Below are positions 37,145-46,251 of a stretch of 64,000 nt of DNA, piece by piece. The notes under the pieces are model-generated. The model was not told the origin of the DNA and made no database searches. It saw only the letters and a program-made list of their open reading frames with translations. The stretch comes from Betaproteobacteria bacterium. GTDB taxonomy: Bacteria; Bdellovibrionota_B; Oligoflexia; Silvanigrellales; Silvanigrellaceae. Both the position numbers and the translations under genes were made by a program. The stretch lies in contig VGHE01000008.1 of NCBI GenBank assembly GCA_016868315.1, positions 1 through 64,000 of the forward strand, given 5' to 3'. Every line of letters begins with the position of its first letter. Within the stretch, counting starts at the first letter, position 1.

Positions 37145-37882
37145 TCAGCAGGGCTCGCATTTCAACATCCAGTCGACAGATGCGGCAACATGAGTTTCAA
37201 TGAGGTCAACCAGAGCAATCGAATTCCGGTGAGCAAGCGTTCGTGCACGCCATTCCCTGTCTTTTACCAATAAACCAATTTCTGTGCAGCCGAGCACAAT
37301 TGTGTCAGCACCTTTTTCAGCAAGGTGATCAAAGCAGTGCTCGAAGAGAACTCGGGTTTCATCCTTGAACTCTCCATGCACGAGTTCTTTGTAAATTGCT
37401 CTCGCTATTTTTGTAAAATGAGGCTCATCGGGGGTCTTAATGATAAACCCAGCTTTCTCATATTCCTCGCGGTAGCGTTGGTCGCCCATGGTATAGCGTG
37501 TTCCGACGAGTCCGACACTTTGTGCGCTCAAGTTCCTCAGACGCATGAACAGGGCGTCATAGAGGCTCACATGCTCCAAGCCAATTTCATTTTGAATGTA
37601 ATCTCCAAGCCAACTGAGTGTATGTGAAGCAACAATCAAACCTTCGCAGCCTGCAGACTTGAGTCGTTCTCCCTCAGCGAGAAATGCTTGCTTCAGCGCA
37701 TTCGAATCTTCGGCTTTCTGCCACTCAAGGAGCTCAGAAAAGTCAAGGCTGGAAAGAACGAGTTTTGCGCTATGAGTTGAACCCAGGCGCTGCGAGACAC
37801 CCTGATTGAGAAGCCTGTAGTATTCGATGCTGGAGTGCCAACTGACACCCCCTATGATTCCAAGTTTTCTCATATCAGCCAT
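37145..37882 (-). CDS. Aspartate/glutamate racemase family protein
   Basis: A 245-residue cytoplasmic PLP-independent racemase-like protein. It starts KLGIIGGVSWHSSIEYYRLLN, the family N-terminus, and carries the C-terminal catalytic cysteine in IVLGCTEIGLLV. At the first catalytic site, where relatives have a Cys (or Thr in YgeA-type enzymes) before an Asn-Thr-x-H segment, this protein reads VASHTLSWLGD. The first catalytic Cys is therefore absent. It could be a one-sided racemase, a racemase using another base, or a lyase-type relative. Monocistronic between two divergent outer-membrane genes. Confidence 0.85.
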   Translation of the reverse strand: MADMRKLGIIGGVSWHSSIEYYRLLNQGVSQRLGSTHSAKLVLSSLDFSELLEWQKAEDSNALKQAFLAEGERLKSAGCEGLIVASHTLSWLGDYIQNEIGLEHVSLYDALFMRLRNLSAQSVGLVGTRYTMGDQRYREEYEKAGFIIKTPDEPHFTKIARAIYKELVHGEFKDETRVLFEHCFDHLAEKGADTIVLGCTEIGLLVKDREWRARTLAHRNSIALVDLIETHVAASVDWMLKCEPC

Positions 37883-38002
37883 TCACCGATAAAGTATTGA
37901 AGAGATTTTTCCGGACTCTGTGCTTTCCAATGAGATACAAATGAATTTATTATATCAGCAGCGTATCAATCAGCGCTAGTTACAATTGAAAGCATACGTC
38001 AA

Positions 38003-38749
38003 ATGAAAAAGCTTCTATTCGCAGTACTTTTAACTTTTCCCGGTGGTGCAGACGCGGAGGAAAAGGAGTCGTTCAAACATTATGTCTCGCTGAAATATGG
38101 CTCTGTGCAAAGCCGAGTGGGATTCGAGTCTGATGCTCGGTTTAAGAATGACCAAGGTAAAAGAAGGACGTCGGTTTTCTCTGGGGTAGCTATTCATATG
38201 CAAAGTTTCTTGGAGGAGTGAACCTTGAAGATGACAATCAGCTTGCTGGCTTCACACTGGGTCTAGTTCTCAATGACAATGATTTGTTCACAGTTAAAAC
38301 CTACATGACAGATGACGACCTCGAGAAGGCCGGTGAATATGATGACTTCAGCGCAGGACTCAGCTTCGGACGTAAACGAGAGCGGGAAAATGATCAGTGA
38401 ATATGCAGGTGACTGGCTCTTTCTGCAATCTAAATTAGGTTTTGGTCTGTATCATTTCGAACTCAGTGACACTCAATATAGTACGGTATACAAAAATTGG
38501 TACGACAAATATGGATTCAAGAGAGCCTCCGGAACCGAACCCGTTGGTAACATGTACATTGAGCTCGGCACACATGCGTCTTTTGATTTAACTTTTGGTC
38601 GCGTGTTGGCCACTTTGGGCTACTATTACTTGCTGCCACCTGCGACACTTCGCCTTGTAAAAATGAACACAACCAACACAGACTACCACTTCACAATCCA
38701 AGGGAGCCCGCACCATGGATTTTCAGGTCAAATAGCCACTGCGTTTTAA
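38003..38749 (+). pseudogene. Outer-membrane beta-barrel protein, two frameshifts
   Basis: Pieces in two frames form one barrel protein. The first is a signal peptide and strand region (MKKLLFAVLLTFPGGADAEE to about 38200). The second, in the -1 frame, begins GSYSYAKFLGGVNLEDDNQL and ends near 38370. The third returns to the original frame with SGKMISEYAGDWLFLQ and ends in IATAF. The first shift lies in a GGGG run (about 38186-38189), where one extra G would restore the frame. The terminal Phe fits a BAM substrate. As sequenced, only a 72-residue truncated product could be made. Confidence 0.65.
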
Positions 38750-38800
38750 CAAACTGTTCCGACGTGAAACAAAATGGGGTGCCGCGGAACAGACTGGCAC

Positions 38801-40146
38801 TTATTTCAGCCGTCGCGATCCCCAGTCACAAGTTCGTCGTGGATTCGCTTTCTCAAAGCTATCGCAGCGCGCTTGACAGATTGACAACGTTACTCCGTTC
38901 AAATTCGCGAGCTCTTTCCCACCTCCGCCGCGTACAACGCAGCGTGCTTCAGGATGCGCTCTAAAAACACGACCATCCCACGAGCAGCGCCGCTGCTCAT
39001 TAGCAGCAAAAGACTGACACCTATTTTCGCACTCGGCACGATTCGATTGACCGCTGAAGAGTTGATTTTGACCACCACCAACAACGAGACAGCGTCCTTC
39101 CTGAGCCCCGCCTCCGGGTCGAGGTGTTGAGGTCGCACGCGGTGTCACTGCAGGTTTGCGAGACACCGATGTGCGTGGAGCTGCAGGTTTGGGAGACACC
39201 GATGTGCGTGGAGCTGCAGTCGGCGCGGGCGTAGAAGCGGGTGTGGTTGGCGTTGCTGGCGATGCTGGCACCATTGAATACGCAGCGCGCGCACCAGCAA
39301 GATCACCCGCACTCAAACCCTTTGAGTTAGCAATAATAACACCGCCGTTCTTTTTGCGCATATTCGGCGTACCGGTCTGATTTGTCCCGTAATGCATAAT
39401 CGAGTCGAAATCGTATGCAATGTAGTTTTTGCTCCCCTCAACTTTGCCAAAATTCGAGTCACTTACCAGAACATTGGTTGCAAAAATCACGTATTGATCG
39501 CGATCGGAACGCATATGTTCATGCAAAAAACCAAGTGTATGCCCGGCCTCGTGAATGATCGTGCGGAGAATATCGCAACTGCCACCCCGCTTCGCCAGTT
39601 CTGCCATTTCAGCGCGACTCATGAGCCACAGTGGCTGACCAGAACCACCGATTTGGGCATATGCCTTCTCAGGAATCTTTCCTAAGTACGCTGTCCCGCA
39701 GGCGGTTGGCACGCGCGCACCAATAATCACTCGAACATATTCCTTGTCTGCCGGCTGCCGAGGTTCCCAGCGGATTCCAGCCCGAGCCCACTCCTGCACC
39801 ATGGTCGCCCACTCTTGTTGGTGCTCCATGTTTGCCGGAAGCTCGTAAGGCACTCGCCCACCGGGCCACAATGCAGTTTCAGGGCGCGAGGCTAGGCCGA
39901 GCTCGTCATCTCCAAGCGAGGTGAGCGACATATCCTTTGGCAACAGAGTGTGCCCGCCAATAACGGCAAGCCCTTTTCAAGCTTGAAGGGCACTCCGAGC
40001 AGCTCATCGCCATTGCGCAAATAGCCAAACTGCTCTCCTTCTGAGTTCTGCTCTGTTACACTTGCTTCCTGCGAGTTGTTGTTCTGCGCTACACCACAAG
40101 ACACTCCGACAGCCGCTGAAAAAAGCAATACTCCAATGAACCTCAT
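38801..40146 (-). pseudogene. Astacin-family zinc metalloprotease lipoprotein, one frameshift
   Basis: The catalytic domain is complete: HEAGHTLGFLHEH is the astacin HExxHxxGxxHE site and SIMHYG is the Met-turn. A Thr/Pro/Ala/Ser-rich linker with RTSVSPKPA-type repeats and two copies of a Cys-containing CRCL/CVVxGGG repeat domain follow. The lipoprotein signal (VGVSC, start ATG 40146) and prodomain lie in another frame. One extra A in GAAAAGGGC (about 39980) would join GVPFKLEKG to LAVIGGHTLLPKDM in one protein. As sequenced, the catalytic frame lacks a secretion signal. Astacins in this kind of bacterium are secreted for proteolysis. Confidence 0.75.
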
Positions 40147-40304
40147 ACTCACTGCCCCACTCTGCAACTTCTTCTTCGCGGTTGGAGCGGGATCGGACGT
40201 CCGTTCGAGTCACATAAGGGGATTCAAAGACTAAAAAAAATATTCAGTTTTTATTCAATGTTGAGGCATAGGAACGACTCCCTCGAACCGAGAAGACGAA
40301 CCCA

Positions 40305-41375
40305 TCAGCCGGACGGAGCTGCCAGTAATTCAAGCTCTGCTTTCAGCCTCTCCAAGAGCAAAGACCGCACAAGAACCGCCAATTCAACGAGGCGAACAGC
40401 CTCACAGACCGCAAAGACAGACGCATACTCAGGCTCAAAGAGAAAACTCAAAGCCGCGGATGAATGCCCTCCATCAACATTGATGTTCCGGTGCATCTGT
40501 AATGGCTCAGCGGCGCCTGCCCAGGGAGTCCCTTCAAGTAAATTCGCCAAGGGATGACGTTTGGTCGAACTTCCTGCCTCGAAAAACTCAATCATGGATG
40601 CAAAAGAGAGAATGCTTCTCGCACATGAAAATTTCAAAATATCAACCAACAGTTCTGTTTCAGGAAACACCACAATTTTCTCAGATGGCATATAACCCAG
40701 CAAATTCAGACTTTTTAGAACCAACTTGTCGTGTCCCGATTCGGACTCGACATACGCAGAAGCCTTGAGAGACACCGATGGAAGTCGATTCACAGCAATC
40801 TTGAGAGCGTCCCTGCAGTTACTTGTGACGTGATAGTTTTGCAGCACAAGCAGAGCGACCCCTCTCCGAAAGAGCTCCGGACGGCTTTTGTAATGCTCGA
40901 GTTTTTGAATGAAGTTTTTCTCGGTTGTCTGCAGCAGAGACTCGTGAATATTCCGACGCAATACTGAAAACGCTGCCAGGGTATCGGAGACTCTGGGAAC
41001 GCCACTCCGAGAGAATCGAATGACCTCATCGCAATCCCATGTAAAGCGTTTGTTCTCGAGCGCATCAAGCACCCTGCTGTTTGACGGAGACACTTTCTTG
41101 GCTAAAGCAGAGGGCTGCAAGTTCAAAGACCCTATGCCCAACAAAGAACTCAAAACTGATCTGGTGTCTCGCCAGCTCAGTTTTCGTGGATGAATATAAC
41201 AAATCGGATAGCGGTATAAACTGCTGAGAATAGCCTTCAGAGGCGACGTGCTGGAGCCCTGCAGTTCGCATTCAAGAGACAACCAAGGCGTATGAACAGC
41301 GACAGATTGTTCCCCATGAGCCTCGAGCCTCAGTTGTTCGTAAGGAGACAACCGACGTGGCTCTTTTTGACTCAC
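40305..41375 (-). CDS. Heme-oxygenase-like (iron-containing redox enzyme-like) protein
   Basis: A 356-residue cytoplasmic protein. The C-terminal 220 residues resemble the heme-oxygenase-like diiron oxidase fold: QNYH (His182), VESESGHD (Glu210/Glu212, His215) leading into LNLLGY, MIEFF (Glu263) and MHRNINVDGGH (His295, Asp301, His304). Metal-ligand spacing differs slightly from known members (HxxxDxxH), so activity is uncertain. The N-terminal 110 residues are unassigned and include a compact helical stretch (SVLSSLLGIGSL). GTG at 41375 overlaps the stop of the mini-lipoprotein gene (GTGA), so the two are coupled. The unit also includes an ABC transporter upstream. Confidence 0.5.
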   Translation of the reverse strand: MSQKEPRRLSPYEQLRLEAHGEQSVAVHTPWLSLECELQGSSTSPLKAILSSLYRYPICYIHPRKLSWRDTRSVLSSLLGIGSLNLQPSALAKKVSPSNSRVLDALENKRFTWDCDEVIRFSRSGVPRVSDTLAAFSVLRRNIHESLLQTTEKNFIQKLEHYKSRPELFRRGVALLVLQNYHVTSNCRDALKIAVNRLPSVSLKASAYVESESGHDKLVLKSLNLLGYMPSEKIVVFPETELLVDILKFSCARSILSFASMIEFFEAGSSTKRHPLANLLEGTPWAGAAEPLQMHRNINVDGGHSSAALSFLFEPEYASVFAVCEAVRLVELAVLVRSLLLERLKAELELLAAPSG

Positions 41376-41605
41376 AATTCCACCATACAGACGAATTGAT
41401 CTGCAGGTTTCTCGGACTTGACCTTCACGGCAGCCTCGCCACAGGTGCCGTCTGCAAGCACGGCAAATACACAATTGTCAGAGAGCGCTCCCTAGGCTTC
41501 CTTGTATTTGCAGACCTCAAACTCAGGCGAGCTCTTCTGCTGACAGCCCAAGACCGAAAGAAGTGAGCCAATGAGCATGAGGCAATTGAGACCATCTGCT
41601 TTCAT
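41372..41605 (-). pseudogene. Mini-lipoprotein gene with an in-frame amber codon
   Basis: ATG at 41605 has an excellent GGGAGGT site and opens a lipoprotein signal with lipobox SVLGC (Cys21). The frame continues as QQKSSPEFEVCKYKEA, meets TAG at 41494-41492, then runs on in the same frame for 39 codons (GALSDNCVFAVLADGTCGEA and so on) to a TGA that overlaps the next gene. The unbroken frame on both sides, the even spread of cysteines (VCK, NCV, TCG, VCM) and the preserved coupling suggest a 77-residue protein broken by one substitution, perhaps TGG to TAG. Readthrough cannot be excluded. Confidence 0.6.
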
Positions 41606-41683
41606 GTGAACGTACCTCCCAGATAAACCGTTCTTCGGCACCGGATGCACAAAAACGACCGATGCTCAGTGAGTGGGTATCGG

Positions 41684-42703
41684 TCATTCCCACTGAAACA
41701 GCCACGAACTTGTGGCCATGAAAACCACGCTAAGTGCTACCAGAATGAGAAGGTGGCTGCTCACGTCCATGAGACTTGCACCTTCTGTCATAATAGCTCG
41801 GCTTGCATCGACAAGATGGGTCAATGGCGAGATTTGGGCAATCTTCTGCAAAACGGGATTCGTACCTTCAAGGGAAAACCAAACGCCTGAGAAAAGCATC
41901 ATAGGCCAGGTCAGCAGATTCAAAACCCCGCCAGCGAACTCCTCACTGCTTATACGAGCAGCCACAACGAGCGCCAACGAAATCATGCACAGTGCGCCAA
42001 TGAGGAGTGCGACGAACAAGTCCGCATAAGAACCAACCATCTGTACATCGAGAAGCCAATGGCATCCAAGCAAAACAATCACCGACATCACCAGCATGAG
42101 CATAAGCCTGCTAGTGACCTGTGCAGCGAGGAACTCAAAAGCTGTCACAGGAGTTGCCTTAATGCGACGAAGTACGCCTGCCTTGCGATAGCGGACAATA
42201 ACGTACCCTACGCCAAAGAGAGATCCGAACATCACATTCATCCCGAGCAAACCTGCCAAAAGCCAGTCCACATAGCGAATTTCTCGCCCACTGACCTGCT
42301 CGCGTACTACACCGCTGCTTGCCTGCTGACCTGAAAGAATCTTCTCTAAAAGGTATCCCTTCGGCGACGAAGAGTTGACCCAATATCGAGGCCACTCGCT
42401 CAAAGAAACCACCATGTCGAATTGATGTCGCTTGAGTTTATCGAGCGCAGGCTGCAAATCCTGAATATCGATGAACTGAATATATTGCGTAGCGAGAAAA
42501 TCGGAGAGGGGATTTTTTGAACCTGGAGCTATAGAAGCTTGTTTCTCAACGGCAACCTTAAAGATATCCTGTTGCCTCCCACTGAAGGCGAATGAAAAGC
42601 CAATCACAATCAAAAATGGAAAAAGCAAGCTCCAAGCCAAAGAACCACGGTCTCTGATGAATTCCTTGTTACGTGCAACCAATAGAGCAAAAAATCTTTT
42701 CAT
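41684..42703 (-). CDS. ABC-2 type transporter permease
   Basis: A 339-residue inner-membrane protein. One membrane segment near the N-terminus (GSLAWSLLFPFLIVIGFSFAF) is followed by a large periplasmic loop of about 130 residues. Five more segments lie in the second half, including the family signature LTWPMMLFSGVWFSLEGTNP. This is the ABC-2 export layout used for drugs, polysaccharides or lipids. Its start overlaps the ATPase stop by four bases (ATGA). The mini-lipoprotein gene follows 79 bases later, so the transporter may export that product or a molecule tied to it. Confidence 0.88.
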   Translation of the reverse strand: MKRFFALLVARNKEFIRDRGSLAWSLLFPFLIVIGFSFAFSGRQQDIFKVAVEKQASIAPGSKNPLSDFLATQYIQFIDIQDLQPALDKLKRHQFDMVVSLSEWPRYWVNSSSPKGYLLEKILSGQQASSGVVREQVSGREIRYVDWLLAGLLGMNVMFGSLFGVGYVIVRYRKAGVLRRIKATPVTAFEFLAAQVTSRLMLMLVMSVIVLLGCHWLLDVQMVGSYADLFVALLIGALCMISLALVVAARISSEEFAGGVLNLLTWPMMLFSGVWFSLEGTNPVLQKIAQISPLTHLVDASRAIMTEGASLMDVSSHLLILVALSVVFMATSSWLFQWE

Positions 42704-43590
42704 TCGCGCAGCTCCCTGCCGGTCAAATGGAGGAAGAGATCCTCCAAACTCGCCGAACGCACGGTCATTCTGTTGAGACAGATATCCTTTTGTACAAACA
42801 TCGACAGCGCTGTCTTAACGTCGGGAACATGGAACTCGAAGTTGTTGTTCTTTTTATGATAGCTAAAACCGAAATCTGATGGTGGCTGGCCTAACAGATC
42901 CTCTTCAGGAATTTCAATATACTGCCCTTCAAAATACTCCCTCAGCAGATTTTTGGGTTCGCCTTGAGCAATGATGCTGCCCTTATCCATAATCGCAATT
43001 TGATCGCACAGCACATATGCTTCTTCCATATAGTGCGTCGTCAAAATGATACTCTTTCCCTCAGATTTAATTTCTCCGACCAGTGACCAAAGATTACGAC
43101 GTGCCTGAGGGTCGAGGCCTGTTGTTGGTTCATCGAGAAAGACAAGCTCGGGGTCATTGATAAGCGCCAATGCCAAAAGCAATCGCTGCCGCTGTCCACC
43201 TGAAAGCTTGCGATTATCACGGTCAAGAAAATCCTCCAGAGCACACAAACAAATCAGCTCATCGATACTTCTATGGTGTGCGTAAAGACTCGCAAAGAGC
43301 CCAAGACACTCACGTACAGTGAGAAAGTCCTGAAGAGACGTGTTCTGAAATTGGATACCGATTTTGTGTTGCAAAGAGCGAGTCAACGGCTGATTCATAA
43401 AAAGAACCTGACCTGAGTCAGGAGCAATGACACCTTCCATCATCTCAATAGTGGTCGTCTTGCCAGCGCCGTTGGGACCCAAGAGTCCAAAGCACTGACC
43501 TCGCTCAACACTAAAACTCACGTCACTGACTGCAAGCACTTTTCCATATTGCTTGCGTAAATGAACGGCCTGAATGTGCGGACTTGGCAT
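42700..43590 (-). CDS. ABC transporter ATP-binding protein
   Basis: A 296-residue cytoplasmic ATPase paired with the ABC-2 permease. Walker A is GPNGAGKTTT, the Q-loop is QFQNTSLQDFL, the signature is LSGGQRQR, Walker B with the catalytic Glu is LVFLDEPTTGLDP, and the H-loop is TTHYMEEA. The C-terminal 80 residues form the usual DrrA/NatA-type extension. It begins the four-gene unit ATPase, permease, mini-lipoprotein, heme-oxygenase-like protein. ATG at 43590 follows only a weak ribosome-binding site. Confidence 0.93.
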   Translation of the reverse strand: MPSPHIQAVHLRKQYGKVLAVSDVSFSVERGQCFGLLGPNGAGKTTTIEMMEGVIAPDSGQVLFMNQPLTRSLQHKIGIQFQNTSLQDFLTVRECLGLFASLYAHHRSIDELICLCALEDFLDRDNRKLSGGQRQRLLLALALINDPELVFLDEPTTGLDPQARRNLWSLVGEIKSEGKSIILTTHYMEEAYVLCDQIAIMDKGSIIAQGEPKNLLREYFEGQYIEIPEEDLLGQPPSDFGFSYHKKNNNFEFHVPDVKTALSMFVQKDICLNRMTVRSASLEDLFLHLTGRELRE

Positions 43591-43802
43591 GATAGGAATC
43601 TTTCAAACTCAGAAAGAAAAAGACAATGTCAGGACAAGTGTACAACAGTAGCTACCCCCATGCCAGAGAGCCCCAAAATTACGAACCTTTTTAAACAAAA
43701 AAATATTATCAAATTTGCTGCCAACCGGTCGATACTTGTTTCGGACGACGGGGTCGAATGGAACAACGGCTGCGGCTGTCTACTTTATGCGAGGGCACGT
43801 GC

Positions 43803-44042
43803 GTGAAAAGGTCACTTCAGAGAACGAACAGTCTTCTCTTTTCTGCTTGCGCACTTTCGCTTAGCGGCTGCTTCGACATCGAGAACAAAGTCATTCTGAG
43901 GAAAGACACATTCTCTGCGGAAATCACGCTGCGTTTTCCCAAAGAGCTCATGGAAATGGCCGGAGAAGGTGACAACAATCTCTGGGTTGAATTTGAAATC
44001 CCCAGACCTTGGTACAAGAAAATGTGGAGCATCTTTGAATGA
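43803..44042 (+). CDS. Small predicted lipoprotein (79 aa)
   Basis: A short lipoprotein with lipobox LSLSGC (Cys23), followed by a mature part of only 57 residues with strand-like sequence (KVILRKDTFSAEITLRF). I do not recognise a family. GTG at 43803 is chosen since it starts a proper charged n-region (KRSLQR), with GCGAGGG upstream; ATG at 43758 would add 15 residues. The stop overlaps the ATG of the hydrolase gene (ATGA), so the two lipoproteins are translated together. The mature sequence could instead be the start of a larger protein lost by deletion. Confidence 0.6.
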   Translation: MKRSLQRTNSLLFSACALSLSGCFDIENKVILRKDTFSAEITLRFPKELMEMAGEGDNNLWVEFEIPRPWYKKMWSIFE

Positions 44043-44884
44043 AAGCGACCATTGCATTTTTGACCTTCGTTCTCGGGCTGAGTTTGGCTTCTTGCCGAAG
44101 TATGCACATGCAACCTAAAACAGGAGATGAAGCAGCAGTTTCTTCACTCAAAATGAAAACCGCTGACCCTGGGGTCGAATTTATAATTCACAAACCCCAA
44201 ACAAGTTCTGCAGATGCTTTCCTGATTTTCCATGGAACTGTTGAATCCGATAAACAGAACGTTAAGGCTGCGCAGCTGACGCTCAGGAAAAGCAAAAAAT
44301 TAGTTCAAAGAGACGATGCACTGTACATCGCCGTTGCCTACCCTCAAGAGAATCTCTTTATGGGAGACAACCTCAAAAACGCGGAAGCTGCCCTGCTTTG
44401 GTTGAAAAAGAGCGGCTCACGAGAGCTTGGTATCGAAATCAAAAGAATTTTTCTTGTTGGCCACTCTCAAGGTGGATATCTGGTTACACGGCTCAACACA
44501 CTCCACCCAACAAATGGAGTTATTGCAAATGCACCGGGTCCGCTAAACTTCAAGTTGCGTTGCGAGCTCGAGGAAGACCGCAAGATTCCAACGTCAGACT
44601 ACTGCAGCCGTATGAAGGCAAGATTTGGTAGCACAAAAGAGAATCCAGCAGCCTATGACGAACGCTCGCTCTTGACCCACATCAAAAACTTCAAAAGTAA
44701 AATACTATTCACACAGGGCATGAGCGACACGAAACTACAGCTGATATCGTGGCCAGTGCTCAAGAGCAGGGTTTCCGCATGCGCAAGTTGCGGTGGAGCG
44801 CAGTTTAAAGAGATGGAAGGCGGTCATGATGCACTTTTTGACCACCCGGATGGACACAAGATTGTTCAACAGTTTCTGGAATAA
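44039..44884 (+). CDS. Alpha/beta-hydrolase lipoprotein
   Basis: A 281-residue exported hydrolase with lipobox LASC (Cys19). The oxyanion region is FLIFHGTVESD, the nucleophile elbow is LVGHSQGGYLV, a plausible acid is Asp in GMSDTKLQLI, and the catalytic His is in EGGHDALFDHP. The fold is that of esterases and peptidases of the alpha/beta-hydrolase superfamily; the substrate is unknown. Five cysteines in the second half (RCELE, DYCSR, ACASCGG) may form disulfides. It is coupled to the small lipoprotein upstream by an ATGA overlap. Confidence 0.85.
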   Translation: MKATIAFLTFVLGLSLASCRSMHMQPKTGDEAAVSSLKMKTADPGVEFIIHKPQTSSADAFLIFHGTVESDKQNVKAAQLTLRKSKKLVQRDDALYIAVAYPQENLFMGDNLKNAEAALLWLKKSGSRELGIEIKRIFLVGHSQGGYLVTRLNTLHPTNGVIANAPGPLNFKLRCELEEDRKIPTSDYCSRMKARFGSTKENPAAYDERSLLTHIKNFKSKILFTQGMSDTKLQLISWPVLKSRVSACASCGGAQFKEMEGGHDALFDHPDGHKIVQQFLE

Positions 44885-45050
44885 GCCCCCTCCCGGCCAA
44901 CACCCTGAGCACTGATTAACGCAGCTGAGCCCGCGGAATCACTGAGAAGATATCCCAGGTTTTATGTTCGGTATTTGACGGGTGCTTACCGCCAACTCAT
45001 TATTCTCCCCTCGAGAACGATATTGAGTAAAACTCTGGAGGTCTGGTCTC

Positions 45051-46006
45051 ATGTTTAAACTCAACAAAACCAATTTTGCAGCTGTTACTTTTCTCAGCAT
45101 TTCAATTGCTGCACCTTTGAATGCTTTTGCTCAAGATGAAGAAGAGATTCAACAGGCTATCGCCGGTTCCAAAGTCAGGAAGCAAAATGGATGCTCTCTC
45201 ATGGTAAAAAATGATTCAAAGCTCAAAATAAAACAGAAAGTGACCGTCACAAGCACCAACGAAGACCTGGGAAGTGGTGTGGTACGAAGTACGAATCCTA
45301 ATGGAACTGCAATCGTCATTTTGGAGCAAAAGTCCTGCCAGATTAGTTTCTTAGGTGGCGATGTTGTGGCGGACTCGCAGGGCTCAGATTCAGACAATGA
45401 ATTCGCTAGAGCCCCGAAATCAAGGTTGCCCGCAGGTGTTGTTGAAAACTCCAGTGCACACAACAGGCTAAAATATCCGCTGACTGCAGAGCTGGCTTCG
45501 GCTACATGTTCACGCCAGGGGTGACAGGTGGTCTCAGCTACAACGTCAACCATGAAGTGGCCGGAGAACTCACTGTCGACAGTGCGTCTCTCGATTTTCT
45601 GAAAATCTACAAATACTCGCGTCTTCGCATAGGAGCCTTGGGCTCCTACTTCGGGGGCAACTCATTTTACAGCACCGGGGGTCTGATCATCGAACAGTTC
45701 ACCTCTGGCACGATTGGTGGAAAAATTGATGACAATGGCATTGAAACACAGGCCGATGCCTTCAAAGCTGAGTTCTTGCAACTTCAAGCACAGATCGGCA
45801 TTGGCAACCGATGGAATCTGGGTCGATTCGTGATTGGTGCAGAATGGGTGGGAATTTCAGTTCCGTTCGTGAATATTTCGGAGAAATACACAAAAACAGA
45901 AGGATACAGCGACACGCAGTTTGAAGCTTCCAAGAAGTCGAACAAAGAAGTTGCCGATGCGAAGAGCCTTCGACTTTTAAATTCCTACATTGGCTTCTCG
46001 TTCTGA
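45051..46006 (+). pseudogene. Outer-membrane barrel protein, one frameshift
   Basis: The first 145 residues (start 45051, signal peptide ending LNAFAQD) form an exported domain of unknown kind with two cysteines (NGCSLM, KSCQI). Near 45490 the frame is lost. A barrel domain continues one base out, from AGFGYMFTPGVTGGLSYN to the terminal SYIGFSF at 46006. The barrel is a paralogue of the protein at 36602-37111. One added base near GCAGAGCTGGC restores a continuous 318-residue protein. As sequenced, the first frame ends 12 codons later. ATG at 45051 follows CTGGAGG. Confidence 0.65.
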
Positions 46007-46251
46007 AGGAAGCCATTCGCAGACACGGATTTCTCCAATTTTAACATTTGGAGGAACAAACCTCGCACAGGCGGTTCTGAATCACTCAGTGCTGCCCTTC
46101 GCTACACCCCCTGCACACTCAATTTCCGGAACTGACCATAAATTAATTGAGAGTTACTTTTTCTGGTAAAATCTGATTATTATGACATTTATTAAATTCT
46201 ATCATGAGAAAATCCGAAGCGTTTATTAAACATTTCGTTTCGGGGGCGTTC

